A stretch of DNA of 64,000 nucleotides from Porphyra umbilicalis (GCA_002049455.2 KV918929.1:1-64000); one strand, 5' to 3'. Positions 1 to 11,164 are shown, counted from the stretch's first letter. Notes: generated by a model not told the origin, from the letters alone. Numbers and translations are program-made.

Positions 1-714
1 CGCGTGCGCGCGCGCTCGTACCCCAAAAGCCCGCCTCCTCCTTGAGACGCGCCATTTCCATTGACAGCCTGATGGCCTGCACCAAGCGCCAGCCTTGTCA
101 CGGGGATGGCCGCGTGCTGTCGGCGGCGTCGCCGCCTGCCGAAGCGGCCTCAACCCGCCGGCCGGTGGCGCGTGCACCAAGCGTCCGGGGATGCACCGCG
201 TCGTGCGTGCTGGCGGATCAAGACGGCGCGAGCCCGCCTATTCCCCTGGGGTTTAGAAACGGATGCACAAATCCGAGAACCCCACCCAATCAGGCCCAGT
301 ACTTGGTAACACTGGTTAGGACGATTAACAGTTGTTTATCTGTTTAGGCGCCACAATTTGGGGGCTCTGTACAGTGCCCGCCTCTGGAACCAGATGAGGG
401 ATAGCGCCGGCGCTGTACGACTTGAACGCTGGTGATTCTCTCCTCAACAGGTGCGGCGGCTGAGGAGCACCACATCTGCTCCAGTCGCACTCAATCAGTT
501 GCGCGCCGCGAGTTCATCTGCAACACCACGCACGTGCGTGGGTCGTAGCCGGGCGGTATTCTTGGTTAGACCGACCAAAGCACACAAGAAGCCCTGTCAT
601 GTAATATTCCTCACTGTGCCGTCCTCTTCACGCGCCGACCACCCCTCGCACAACAGTCACATGCTGTCGATCCCCACGCCTCACCGCCGCACCCCGGCCG
701 GTGGCCGACTGCGC
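1..714. other. Left-end region with no recognised gene
   Basis: I see no conserved protein motif, RNA gene or inverted repeat here. Short open frames exist on both strands, but they share no family signature and look like by-products of the base composition. The stretch from about 640 to 714 is the 3' flank of the small heat-shock protein gene. Confidence 0.5.
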
Positions 715-1797
715 CTACACGACTGGGATGTCCACGCCCGCCTCGTCCGCCGCCACCGCTTCTGCCACCACCTTGGCCACCGACACGGTTAGCACGCCGT
801 CCCGCACCGCCGCGCGCATCGAAGACCGGTCCGCCACGTCCGCGTCGGCCGGCAGGGCCAGGGAGCGCCCAAACGAGCCGTAGGCCACCTCACCGCGGGG
901 CCACCCGCCCCCGCCCCCGCCGTCCCCACCGGGCCGCCGCTTGACGCCCGCGACGCGAACCTCCCGGTCGGCCGCCCGCAACTCGGTGCGCACGTCCGCC
1001 TTGGCGACGCCGGGGAGTTCCACCCGCCACGTGTAGGCGGTGGGCGTCTCGGCAAGCTCCGCACGGGGGACCCAGTCGACCCGCCCGGCGGGCGTCGGCA
1101 CCCCCCACGCGGGCCACGGTGCCGTCGACGCGCCCGCCGGCGGCGACGGCGGCTGCGGCTGTGGCGACCGCGATGGGGACGGCGACGGCGGCGGCGGCGG
1201 CGTCGCCGGCTGCGACGACGTGGGTGGGCGCACCCGCGTCGTTTCTGGCGGCGGCGGGCGCGCCCAGGGCGTGCCGCCCCCGCCGTCCACCTCGCCTTCG
1301 GCGTTGCGGAGAAACTCGTTGGCCATGTCGGCCATCGCTGACTGGACGGCCGGAGAGCCTGCCGCGGCGGCGGCGGCTTGGCCCATCTTTGTCAGCGCGG
1401 CTTGAACGTCGGGGCTTGACGCGGCCGACGCGGCGGCTGCGCCAAACGCGGCCACCTGCCGGCGCCACGCCTCCCGCTGCGCGTCCGTTGGGGGGGGGGG
1501 GGGACGCCGGCGCCACACGTGCGGGCCGCTGAGGGGGTCCACCCCGTTGGGGCGGGCCGGCGGCGGGTGGTCGTCGGCCGCCGCACGACGCCGCCGACAT
1601 GGACAGAGCCGATGCCGGCCGCTGGAGAGGCAAACGCCATGGTGGAGGGGGTGGCGGAGCGTGACGTTGCCGCCGTGGTAGGGGGGCGTAGATGAGAACA
1701 GGAAGTGGGGGGGGTTGAGCAGGAGATTGGAGAAGTAGGAGATGGCGGCGACGTCAGGCAGACGTGTGGTCGGATAAGCAGACGGTGGCTCGTTCAT
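715..1797 (-). CDS. Small heat-shock protein (Hsp20/alpha-crystallin family)
   Basis: ATP-independent holdase chaperone. The last ~120 residues form an alpha-crystallin domain: a beta strand with ELPGVAKADV, an EVRVAG strand, a loop with a Gly run, then the family signature near the C terminus, DGVLTVSVAK. Ahead of it lies a long disordered Ala/Pro-rich arm containing a Pro-Ser run. The start is uncertain. The frame is open back to an ATG at 1797, but the first ~75 residues look like untranslated sequence. A better-context ATG (CCACCATGG) lies at 1640 in another frame, separated from the main frame by a 14-base G run at 1490-1503. A length change in that run, natural or a sequencing error, would join the two. 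The domain call is solid; the N terminus and any targeting signal are not. Confidence 0.85.
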   Translation of the reverse strand: MNEPPSAYPTTRLPDVAAISYFSNLLLNPPHFLFSSTPPYHGGNVTLRHPLHHGVCLSSGRHRLCPCRRRRAAADDHPPPARPNGVDPLSGPHVWRRRPPPPPTDAQREAWRRQVAAFGAAAASAASSPDVQAALTKMGQAAAAAAGSPAVQSAMADMANEFLRNAEGEVDGGGGTPWARPPPPETTRVRPPTSSQPATPPPPPSPSPSRSPQPQPPSPPAGASTAPWPAWGVPTPAGRVDWVPRAELAETPTAYTWRVELPGVAKADVRTELRAADREVRVAGVKRRPGGDGGGGGGWPRGEVAYGSFGRSLALPADADVADRSSMRAAVRDGVLTVSVAKVVAEAVAADEAGVDIPVV

Positions 1798-2827
1798 CAA
1801 CGGCGGGCTGCCGGCTCGTCCTTATCATGTGGGACGGGCGACCGCTGCCGCGGCAGCGGACGAAGACGCTGGGGCTGTCATGGCGACGGCGGAGCGGTGT
1901 CCGTCACAGCCGGCGGCAGCCATTGGAACATCCGCGAGGGTTCCACGCACTGGAGGGCCTACCGACAACCATAGGGCGCGGCCGTGCGTGATGGCGACCG
2001 CATTGCTGGCGGCGCCGAACAGGCAAACGGCGGCAGCCGGTGGGCGGCTGGAAGCTGGAGTGCGCCACCTCGCCGCTCCTCGCGCGTCCAACTACCCACG
2101 TTACTTGAGCAATCTTCGCGACAGTGGCGCTCGGAGCCAAGCGTCGACAAATTGAGGCCGGAGAGCCAATTCGGTCCCAACCGCCACCACCGCCCGCGCC
2201 GTGACCCTCAAGCGTGTGGCTGGCGGGTGCAAGCGTCGGCCACCCACAAGCCCGCCGCCCGCGAGCCACACACGCACCCGCCGCCGAGACACGAGGGGTG
2301 GTCGACATGGACCCACAAGCCCGCACAACATATACGACACGGCCGGTGCGTGGCGGACAATGGCGGCCGTCGCCCCCGTTTTCGCTCGATCTGCAACGGC
2401 AGGCGGCGCTTGGCGGTCGGCCCGCGCTTTTTTGGGGGGCGCCCGGCACCGCCGCGGCGCACGCGTCGAATCCGATTCCCGAACAGCGCCGCGGGCCCGC
2501 ACCCTCTTGTTTCCGCCCCCGCCTGTTGCGAGTGTCAGTCAGCGGCTGCTTGGACAGTGTCTGGCCACAGGATGCCCTCCTGCCGCCGTGTGCACGATGA
2601 GCAACAAGAAAAACAAGCGTTCATTACAAGCGCGCACCCCCACCAAGCTCGGCACCAACACAAAACAAAAACAAACATAGTCGCAAGCATCACTGATGCA
2701 CAACAAAGTCGAAACCATCCTCACCTTGCCCCCCTCACGCCCTCACCTCAGCCCCACCCCCGCCCCTAATACCGTCCGCACCCCCGCCTCGACAGACCCG
2801 CCCACGTCGCGCCCTTGGCACGCCGCC
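1798..2827. other. Intergenic region between the sHSP and Myb-like genes
   Basis: Both neighbours are on the minus strand, so this holds the sHSP promoter side and the 3' flank of the Myb-like gene. I see GC-rich sequence with overlapping open frames on both strands but no family motif, and no TATA-like element that I would defend. Confidence 0.4.
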
Positions 2828-4207
2828 TCACGCGTCGCGGCGCTTGGCCAGGTCCGACACGAGCGCCATCAGCTGCGTCATCTGCTGCCGCGACGCGGCG
2901 CGGTCCTCCTTCTCCGCCGCCAGCCGCGCCGCGTCGGCAATCGACGCGGCGCGCAGGCGGCCGGCCTCCACCTCGAGCCGCGCTGCCTCCCGCTCCAACC
3001 GTTGTCGCTCCACGGCGTTGCGCTCCTTTTCAATCCGCAGCAGGTGGTCCCACGGCGACGGCGGGTCGCCGAGGGCGCCCCCCCCCGCGCCGCTGCCGGC
3101 GCCGCCGCCGGCGCTGCCGGCACCGCCGCCAATCGGCAGCTGCCCTGCGAGGACCGGCTCGTCCATGCCGCTGGCGCCGCTCATCCCCCCGTCCAGGCGC
3201 GGGCGCTTGTTGCGCGACGACATGAGCGGCGTGACGACAATGCCGTCAGGGTCCTCCTCGTCTACGCCGGGCATGCCGCCGCCGGCGCGCATCAGCGACC
3301 GGGGGCCGACGCCCCCACCAGAGGGCAGCTGCCCGTTGGGCGCCCACGACATGGCGCCGGTGGCGGGCCCCGCGGGGCCCGCATCCGCGGCCGCCGCCTT
3401 GGCCGCCGACGCGCTGTCGAGGTCCGCCGCGACGGCGGCGAGCAGCTCCGCCACCGTCTCGTAATCCTCCTCGCTGCCGTTGCGGCGGAGGCGCAGCACG
3501 TCGCCCTTGCGGTACCATTCCATGAGCAGCTCGTACCGGTCGGTGGCGGCCTTGGGGGTCACCTCAAACGGCACGTCGGGGTGCGCGTTGAGGGCGGCGG
3601 CGACGGCTGCAAAGCGCTTGCCCTTGGCACCGTACGGCGCCATATGGCCATCTACCGCCACCATCTCGGTGAGCAGCAGCGCGTCGAGGGCGGGGAAGAA
3701 GTGGCGGCGCGACACGGATCGGCGCTTGGAGCCGGCGCCTTCAGCGGGGCTGTCGGGGTTGGTGGTGGCCGCAACGGCCGCGGCGGCGGCCGCCGCTGCC
3801 GCCGCCGCTGCCGCGGGCGACAGGCCGGGGCGCGACGGCGCGCCCGGGCGCCCGGGCGCGGCGGCGGCAACGGCCGCCGCGCCCGCCGCCGCCGCCTCCG
3901 CGGGCGTTGGCGTGCCGCCAGCGTTGGTGCCGGTGCCGGTGCCAGTGCCAGTAGCCGCGGCCGTGCCCGTGCCCGTCCCCGTCCCCGTCCCTGTGCCCGT
4001 CCCCGTCCCCGTCCCCGTCACCGTGCCACCGCCGCCGCCGCCGCCGCCGCCGCTGCCGCCGCCATCGTTGCTCGCGGGGCGGTCACCGCCGCTACCAGCC
4101 GCCGCGCCCGCATCGGTCGGCCGGCCGCCGAGCAGGTCCAGCCCGCCCAGGGGGAGGGAAGACGGGTTGGGCTGACGGCGCGCCTCCTCGTCGACAGAGA
4201 CCTCCAT
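2828..4207 (-). CDS. Myb/SANT-like DNA-binding domain protein
   Basis: 459 residues from the ATG at 4207 (MEVSVDEE); the frame upstream has only a GTG. Residues 1-160 are low complexity: a Gly run, an alternating Gly-Thr run (about 63-94) and Ala runs. Residues ~165-265 form a helical Myb/SANT or trihelix-like domain: an aromatic-basic start (RRHFFPALDALLLTEM), a lysine/glycine turn (YGAKGKRFAAVAAALN) and a final helix with RYELLMEWYRKGD. The last ~70 residues are a charged coiled coil rich in Glu, Arg and Ala. Such architecture fits a DNA-binding regulator, or a protein taken from a transposon, since PIF/Harbinger elements carry Myb-like partners. I see no transposon ends around it. Target genes cannot be read from the sequence. 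Confidence 0.7.
   Translation of the reverse strand: MEVSVDEEARRQPNPSSLPLGGLDLLGGRPTDAGAAAGSGGDRPASNDGGGSGGGGGGGGGTVTGTGTGTGTGTGTGTGTGTAAATGTGTGTGTNAGGTPTPAEAAAAGAAAVAAAAPGRPGAPSRPGLSPAAAAAAAAAAAAAVAATTNPDSPAEGAGSKRRSVSRRHFFPALDALLLTEMVAVDGHMAPYGAKGKRFAAVAAALNAHPDVPFEVTPKAATDRYELLMEWYRKGDVLRLRRNGSEEDYETVAELLAAVAADLDSASAAKAAAADAGPAGPATGAMSWAPNGQLPSGGGVGPRSLMRAGGGMPGVDEEDPDGIVVTPLMSSRNKRPRLDGGMSGASGMDEPVLAGQLPIGGGAGSAGGGAGSGAGGGALGDPPSPWDHLLRIEKERNAVERQRLEREAARLEVEAGRLRAASIADAARLAAEKEDRAASRQQMTQLMALVSDLAKRRDA
3925..4020 (+). repeat. Hexamer minisatellite coding Gly-Thr dipeptides
   Basis: Near-perfect hexamer repeats (variants of CCCGTC and GCCGGT) that encode alternating Gly and Thr on the minus strand inside the Myb/SANT-like gene. 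Length variation in multiples of six would keep the frame. Confidence 0.8.
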
Positions 4208-5605
4208 TGCGCGTCCGCACCGCACACGCGGCGATCACGTGTACGCACGCGGGTCGGCGGGAAAAGTTGGGGGTGGGGGGCGGGGGGGGGGGGAGGGGGG
4301 AGGAGGCGGGCGATGGACGCAAGGCAGCCGCGCCGACCGCGAGCAACGAATGCAGTTGACCGACGCTGCCGTTTCGCAGCAAGGCTTGACAAACGGGGCG
4401 TTGGGGGGAGACACGCCACCGCACGACCAACCCGCGTCGGAAACGACAAAGACGCGCGGGCCCCGCCGAGGCGTGCCAAGCGTACACGCTCGTGGGTGGG
4501 TTGTCGGGGTGGGTGGCTGCCGGCGGGCCGGCAGGCACAGAACAAAAAGTGCGCGCTTTGGCCAGCCTCAGCCCACCGCCCATGACTGCCAAGAGGGGTC
4601 CACGGGCGCCGGTTTTTTTCCGCCACCGTCCGCTGACCTGTGCAGAGCGCGATTCGCGCGCGCCGCAATCTCAAAAATGACCGCCCTTACAGTCTCCCGT
4701 AGTTGGGCGCTTATTGTTGGACTTGGGTGCGCACCGTTTGAATCTGGAACCGTGGCTCGGATTTACTGTAGCGAACTACAGGTGAAAGACCTACCGTCGA
4801 GTGTTCTCTACGATGACGCTCAATTACTCTCAGCGTGCAGTGGCGGTTGTCGCTCTGCCAGCATCTGTGTCAGATTCCATGAGATCCACTCAACTGCCCC
4901 CTTTCCCGCTCGCTCGCGGATCCCCCCGTCTATTGTGCTTCTCACAAAAACTGGAACTCGGTGCATCAGCTTCCGTTCCAAAATCACTGTTTCATTGGCT
5001 CAGGGGGCGGTTCATGATGCTCAAGCGGATGTTGCGGATCCAGTTTTTGTGAGAAGCACAATAACCCTCTTCCCCCTCGCCACCTCGTCCACCTCGCTCG
5101 CCTGGACGCGTGTGGGATGCTTTGGCGATAGCGCCTCGTGGAAGTGCAGCGCTCATTTTTACCGGGATTTCTCTCAACAGGCGCCAGTGCTGTTTGACGC
5201 CATGGCGCGGTCACCCGGCACTGCTGCATCCAACCGTTTTCTCTCCATTCGTGCACCGTTACTCATCCGATGCGCTTGCTGGAACGCTGCGCTCCCGCGT
5301 CTGGCCATGGTGCAGTAGTCGGGCGAAAGCGGCAGGGCGCGCGTCGCGCGTGACCGCGGCTGCCGCGCGCCGCTGCCAGAGCAGAGGCGGCGTGTCCCTC
5401 GTCACCGCGGCGGCACCGCCTCGACGCGTGCAGTCGACCGTTGGTCGGCGGCGGGGGGTGGCCGCCGCGTGTCTTCTGACCCGTCGGCCGCGTCCGTGCG
5501 TTTGGTCGCTCGAGCCACCCGGGTGGCCGGGCGCACGGGTACCCGTGCCCCGCTTGTGCATCGGCACCAGCGGCGGGCTCTATTTAATGTTCCGGTCAGG
5601 TTTGC
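4208..5605. other. Intergenic region containing a MITE
   Basis: Upstream flank of the Myb-like gene with a G-rich stretch near 4265-4310, then the inverted-repeat element at 4933-5061. No protein family could be recognised in the open frames on either strand. Confidence 0.4.
4933..5061. mobile_element. 129-bp MITE, TA target site, 23-bp perfect terminal inverted repeats
   Basis: The left end begins TTGTGCTTCTCACAAAAACT at 4933 and the right end, read on the minus strand from 5061, begins with the same bases; 23 of 23 match. Both ends are flanked by TA (4931-4932 and 5062-5063), the duplicated target expected of Tc1/mariner-type elements. The interior has no coding capacity. No transposase with these ends lies in the window. 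Confidence 0.85.
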
Positions 5606-6595
5606 TCACGCCCCGGCGGCACCCCTCTTGGTCGCCTTCCCCCCCGCCGCCGCCGGTCCCCTCTTTTTGGCCACCCGCACCAGCGCCCGCGCGCGGTCGC
5701 TCTTGTGCCACCCCGCACGGATGCGGGCCACCTTGGCGTACGCCGCCTCAATGTCCGCGTCGGCGAGCGCCACGCCCACGAACTTTTTCCGTGGCCGCAG
5801 CAGCACCGCGCCCTTGCCGCCCGTCTCCCGCCCGACCTCCGTGTAGTACTTGGCCACGTGCTGGTACCGCTTGCGGTTGCCATCGTGGATAATAACGACG
5901 GAGGTGGGCGTTAACTTTCTGAGGACGTACAAGGCGCACGCCAGCCGCGCGCGCCCGTCAATGAGCACCACGTCAAACGCGGCCGGCGGCAGCGCGTCGG
6001 GCGCGTGCACGTACGCGCGGAAGGTCGCAAAGTCGGCAGCGTCAAACGGGGTGCGGGAGCCCCACCCGCCGCTGCCGGCCGGCGCGCGGGCGACTGGGGA
6101 ACAAACCATGGAGATGTGGGGGGTGGCGATGAGTGTCGGCTTCATCCGCTCGCACCACTCGGCGTCGTGCTCGACGCTGTACGCAACCGACGCGAGGCGG
6201 CCAAACGGGATGGTCGAGCCGCCCGAGCCGTACTCCAAGTAGCGCATGGAGGGGAACATGGCCGACCGGATGAGGCGCGCCTCCGCGGGCGTCATCCACA
6301 AGCCGCCCGAGCCGTCGCCGCCGGCGACAGACGTGGTTTCGCTGCCGGTGGTGAGCGCCTCGGCGGCGCCACCCGCGGCCGCCGTCGACGCTGTGGCCGC
6401 CAGCGGGGCGCCGGCGGCGCCGGCGCCCACTGGCGCCGGCGGCGTGGCCAACCGCCACGCGGAGAGGAGGAGGACGGTCAGCAGCGCGCCGGCGACGGCC
6501 GACAGCAGGTCTCGCCGGCTACATGGCGACTGCCCAGAGCGGGTGCCGAGCTTACCCCGTGGGGGGGAGGGCGGTGTGGTGTGGACCCCCATCAT
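5606..6595 (-). CDS. Membrane-anchored SAM-dependent methyltransferase-like protein
   Basis: 329 residues from tandem ATGs at 6595/6592. Type II topology: a short basic tail, one hydrophobic anchor at ~30-47, a Ser/Ala/Thr/Gly-rich stem to ~95, then a Rossmann-like domain. Class I methyltransferase landmarks are visible: motif I as YLEYGSGGST (119-128), an acidic residue after the next strand (SVEHDAEWCERM, 140-151), and a strand ending VVLIDGRARL (209-218) followed by VVIIHDGN. The tail is Lys/Arg/Ala-rich. This pattern suggests a Golgi enzyme that modifies glycans or a small secreted substrate, but the substrate is unknown. A non-catalytic relative is possible because the family is not one I can name. 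Confidence 0.6.
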   Translation of the reverse strand: MMGVHTTPPSPPRGKLGTRSGQSPCSRRDLLSAVAGALLTVLLLSAWRLATPPAPVGAGAAGAPLAATASTAAAGGAAEALTTGSETTSVAGGDGSGGLWMTPAEARLIRSAMFPSMRYLEYGSGGSTIPFGRLASVAYSVEHDAEWCERMKPTLIATPHISMVCSPVARAPAGSGGWGSRTPFDAADFATFRAYVHAPDALPPAAFDVVLIDGRARLACALYVLRKLTPTSVVIIHDGNRKRYQHVAKYYTEVGRETGGKGAVLLRPRKKFVGVALADADIEAAYAKVARIRAGWHKSDRARALVRVAKKRGPAAAGGKATKRGAAGA

Positions 6596-9500
6596 GTGGG
6601 GGGGGACGGATGGGATGGTGGAAAGGGTTGACAAGGGGGGATTTCCAAAAAGGGGAGGGGGGGGGGAAAGAAGGGGCAGGCCTCGCGCCTCGGCAAGGAC
6701 GGCGCACACGGGCAAGCACCCCGTGCCGCCAGATTAAGGAGGGCCGCAGGTGAAGAGAGACGGCGGTCCACGCGGCGCGGCGGCTCACCGACCAAACCGG
6801 CGGTCCAACGCCACGTTATACTGGCGCAGGGGTCAGACGCGGCGACGCGGCCGGTTCAGGTGCACCAGAAGGATGACGCCCGCTGCCCTCCCACGCGCAT
6901 GTCACGGTACCCGTCTGGCGTGCACACGCCGCTTCTCCAGCCTCGCGGAGCAAATAGTGCACAGTAGACCAGGTGTGCTGGCGCCCCGCCCCGCCGTCAA
7001 CGTCACGGCGGCAGCGCGCGGCGGCAAGCAACCCTCCACCGCAACCGTCAGTCGAGCACGGACGCGCCCTCCTCCCCCGCCGCGTGTGTCAACCACAGGA
7101 CGCGTCACCAGGGCTGGGAGGGTGGCGCCAGGTAGCGTGAGCCTCTTGGCGTTGGTGAGGCGGTGCGGCACCCCCTCCTCTGTCGGCTGGCCTAGCCCGA
7201 CGCTGACCGGCCGTTGCCTGCTTGGCAGTCACAGGGCCCAAGAGCCGCGGCCGTGTCCTATTCTAGATGCGTGACGCACCAGCGAAAACACTAGGGGGTT
7301 TCAAAAATGCAGGTTGTGCTGGACCTGGACCTGGCACCTGGACCTGGCACTCGGCGGAATGCGCATTTGTCCGGCACGAGGGCTTCTCGTCAAAATCTAA
7401 CCGAAGGCTTCACAACGTCCCAGAATATAAATGTACTTTGGTTAAGGCCGATCTCAAGTCCATGGTCAGCTTAAGTATTCTACCACTTATCAGCTGGTTC
7501 CCACGTATATTTATGTCATCAAGTCGGCTGATACGTCGTCTGCTCGGGGCAGCGATGATGAACCACTGGCCTCTACGAGAAGCCATGGCAGGACGATTCT
7601 CGAGCAAGAGGACTGCCACCAGGCTCGCCGAGATGATTTTGAGCTTCTTCAGGCTTGTCGAGTGCCTAAAGCGATAGTCGGGCAGCATAGCCCATTGAAA
7701 CCATGCCAGTCTGCAGGTCGTCTCGCGTGCCTTTTCATGTTTGCTGATGGTGCATGACGGCTTGCGTTCACTCGTGCACAGCCAATACGTACGCGGGGTC
7801 TGGTTCACGCGGGACGCAGCATCAGTAACATCTCCAGTCCTGTCTCGGCACTCTCAGCCTCCCGACGTCTGAACGAGATCAGCACACTGGCAGTAATCAA
7901 GACGGACTAACTGGATACCAGGAGAGGATTTGTTTTCATGAATGTCATGTAAACATAGTTACATGGTAAATTGCTGATGGACGTCTCGCCCGAATGCCAA
8001 AGCAGAAACCTGTGCTCTCGACTGGGATCATCTGTCAAATCGGTTAAACTGTGGAGGGCTCACGTTGAACTACGTGATCGAGGGGTTGGACTGGCTCAGC
8101 TGACGAGCGGAGAACCGGAGTTTATGAACCAACCTACTGCCCCGCGCTCCGAAAGGAACGATGGCGTACAGCAGTCGACGAGGAGCCTGGGGCGCAGCGC
8201 CCCCACAAGCGGTCAGCCACAAAGACCGCGGCGGCGGGATTGCTGCACCGCGCCGGCCCCGCTGTCAACGACGCGGCGACCGCCGCCAAAAGCCCGAAGG
8301 GCGTGGGGGACTGGACCCGCGACACGATACTGTACAGTACTGTAGCGCTGGCAAGAGAAACAGGGCCCCAATTGACCAACCAGCAGGTGTCTTTGCGCTT
8401 GGTTGCGGCCGCCCGGTCACCCAAACAAAGCAGCCCCCGCGACGTACCTGAAAGGTGATCCATGCACGGCGCCAGCCATCCACCAGGTGGCGGGCGTCAC
8501 GCAAGGCGTGGTGTCAAGGCGGTCTGCACCGAGCGGGGACGAGGCGTTGGTGGGTGGCACCGCGCCTCTACAGTCAATATTCGGTTACAGTATATCCATC
8601 GCCAATTGTTTACAGTTGCTGACAGTACTTAGGTTCCTCTGGCTCGACTTGCGATCGGCTGCCGTGAGGTGATTTCAATACTACTTGGAAGACAGAGAAG
8701 TAGGAAAGGCAGCATTTACGGGGAACTCGGACGAGATAAAATCCAATTTTTCTTGCCTTCGCAGAACCTGATCACGCAAGAGTGTGCCTCGTACCAACCC
8801 ACCATGCCCCATCACTCTTCATCGTCCGCCCCAGCCAACACCACGTCAACCGTCACATCGACGGCCTCAACATCGGCCTCAGCCACCACCCAGCGACGCA
8901 TCACCTGTGCATGGTTTTGACCGCTTACGCTCTCGAACTCGCGCTGCAGCGTCGTGTCGGCCATCATGGCTACTAGAGAAGACACGTCCAACTTTTCGTT
9001 GTCAGCAACAGGCTGAACGTCATCAGGCTGGCGTCTGAGCTCAGTGTTGGCCCTGTTGGGCAGGCAGTCCGCCTACAGGCAGACCGGCGGGCAATCAGCG
9101 CGGGCAACATTGGGTTCCATTCCTGCAGGATGAGCTCGGATGTGTGTAAGTTGATCCTGCCTGAGAATAAGTTCATCAGGTCGACCATAAATGTATTTGC
9201 AGTCCACACTCCCCGTTCTCTCGGCGCTTGTGGTGCGTTCTTCGGCCACTGTGGATAAAACGGCGACGGATCTAACTGAATAATTACTATATTTTGGTCT
9301 GTGATGCCCGACCCGCCACTCTTTACGCGTAGATTGCGGCGTAGAGCAGCGCAATGACAAGAGTCCTAAATTTAGTGGATTTGTATTTTCGCTACCGAAG
9401 CCTACCTCGACGGGCGCCCGCGGCACGACCAAGAAAATCAGCGGTGGCGCCGCGGGCCAGACCGACGTGGTCGCCGCGGGCGGGAGCCGCTCCCGCGCCA

Positions 9501-10011
9501 CGGACACCCGCCACAACAGGCAAACCGAGGCGTAGAGAGCCAGGCAGGCCCTGGCTTCCCCCCCCTCAGTCCCTCCTCGGACCCGGGCGGCGCGCGGAAT
9601 CCGACACAGTGGTGCTGCCTTCACTGACAGGCGGCCTCCGATGCCCGGCAGTCACCTGGCAGCTGTATTGCGGCGACAGACTGGCGACGCAGCTACCACC
9701 GTTTCATTCTACCCTGCTGTTCGCAATGCATTGGCAGCATCGACGTCGAGCAGGGCCAATGCAGGGCGACAAGGACCTCCTCGGCCCCGTCAGCCGAGCG
9801 CAGCATGCGGATCGAACAGCCACAAAAAAGGGCGAGCAATAATTTGATGCACCCCACCCCCAGGAAAATATGTACACGAACGTCGGAAGGTGGCCGCGCC
9901 AGTTGTCAAGACCGCGAAAGGATCACAACCTGTTCCCTTCTCTCACTGCAGGAAGCACCTGTCACCCACCTGACCCCCCTTCCTCCCTCCCGTCGTCGAC
10001 GAACGCACACG
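6596..10011. other. Long region without a recognised gene
   Basis: Two lower-GC stretches stand out. Around 7440-7760 open frames exist on both strands with balanced amino-acid use. Around 8800-9130 a plus-strand reading beginning MPHHSSSSAPANTT runs on as protein-like sequence after two in-frame stops. Both could be eroded transposon coding sequence, but I could not match a family. The remainder is GC-rich with no motif. Confidence 0.35.
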
Positions 10012-10593
10012 TCAACCGGTTAGCGCCCCGCCGAGCACCGCCCCATTGGACGCCGCCCAGTGGATGTTGCTGAAGCGCTTCAGTTCGGCGAGCTGGTCTG
10101 TGATGTCCTGGTACTTGACTTCGGACTCGGAGGTTAGCTGCGCTTGCGCGACGGTTAGCCCCGCCTCCCAGTAATACCAGTTCCTTTCGTACTTGATAAG
10201 TAGCGCCGGGGGTACCATGCCCTGACCCTTGACCGCTACCAGAGGCTGGGCACCATGCTTGGCCTCCTGTGGAAATGGAGGAAGGAGAGGGGGAAACAGG
10301 CAACGACAACGTCAACAATGAAACAGCAGGCGAGGTGAGCCGCATAACAAAGGCAGCCGCGTCAGACACAGACAGTCGACTGTACAGCGTCGCACTAGCA
10401 CCGTGGTGAACAACCTCAGACGAGAAAGTTTTGCACGGGTAGTACGTACAACCTTGCGCTGTAGCTTGGGGGGAGTGTCGTTGGGCACGGCCCACACCTT
10501 GACGCGCTGGCCGGTAGAGAGGGAGATGCTCAACTGGAAGGCGTCGGGAGATGGAGGGGGCTCAGGTGGAGCGGATGCAAAGCAATTACCCAT
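10012..10593 (-). CDS. Small MGNC-start protein, two exons, function unknown
   Basis: Exon 1 is 10453-10593 and exon 2 is 10012-10266. The 186-bp intron begins GTTGTA and ends CCACAG, and the join is phase 0. The product is 131 residues. It begins MGNCFASAPPE: Gly2 is a classic N-myristoylation site and Cys4 a likely palmitoylation site, the usual pair for plasma-membrane or endomembrane attachment. Exon 1 then has a compact beta-type segment (FQLSISLSTGQRVKVW). Exon 2 has KYERNWYYWEAGLTVAQAQL and a helical SEVKYQDITDQLAELKRF. Continuous coding style across the join supports the splice. I do not recognise the family; a lipid-anchored adaptor is the simplest guess. Confidence 0.6.
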
Positions 10594-10879
10594 TGTAGAC
10601 AGCTTGGCAACCGTACGTGGGAAAGGAGAGGAGGAGGGTTGGGGAGCACAAGAGGTGCCTTGGCATGGACAGCCGGAACCAGGTGCCAAAACAAGCGGCC
10701 TCCACAACAGAGGCGTCAGCGACCACTTGAGTATCGGGAAGATGCTTGAAGGACCAAGGCCAGGTAGCGAGGTTGACAAGGGGGCCCCGGGTGCAGGCGA
10801 TCACCGAACTGAGCCGGCAGGTGCGGCGCACGGGCAGGTTGACACGCGGAGTAGAGCTCGGGGGCGGCTGCGGCACCCA

Positions 10880-11002
10880 TTCAGTGCTGATGCGAGTGCG
10901 GGCCTTGCGCAAGCTTGCGGGTTAGAGCACATCCAACAACAGCTGGCCCAATAACGTTCAGTGCTGATGCGAGTGCGGGCCTTGCGCAAGCTTGCGGGTT
11001 AG
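10880..11002 (+). repeat. 46-bp direct duplication, 77-bp offset
   Basis: Copies at 10880-10925 and 10957-11002 are identical as far as I can read them. Each begins TTCAGTGCTGATGCGAGTGC and includes the small palindromes CTTGCGCAAG and CAAGCTTG. The spacer contains AGAGCACATCCAACAAC, a motif also seen near 13955 and, inverted, near 22065. Confidence 0.8.
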
Positions 11003-11164
11003 GGTTACCTTGCAAGGTGGGCGGTCGCAGGTCCAAAGCAAAGTGGAGAGCCACTGAGTCTGAACTCAAAACACGTGGCATATTAATGGCACCTTAACCG
11101 AAGCACGGTTGAAGGCCAAGGCGACGCGGATGCAGATCGGCTGACTGCTCCACCTGTCCGGTCC

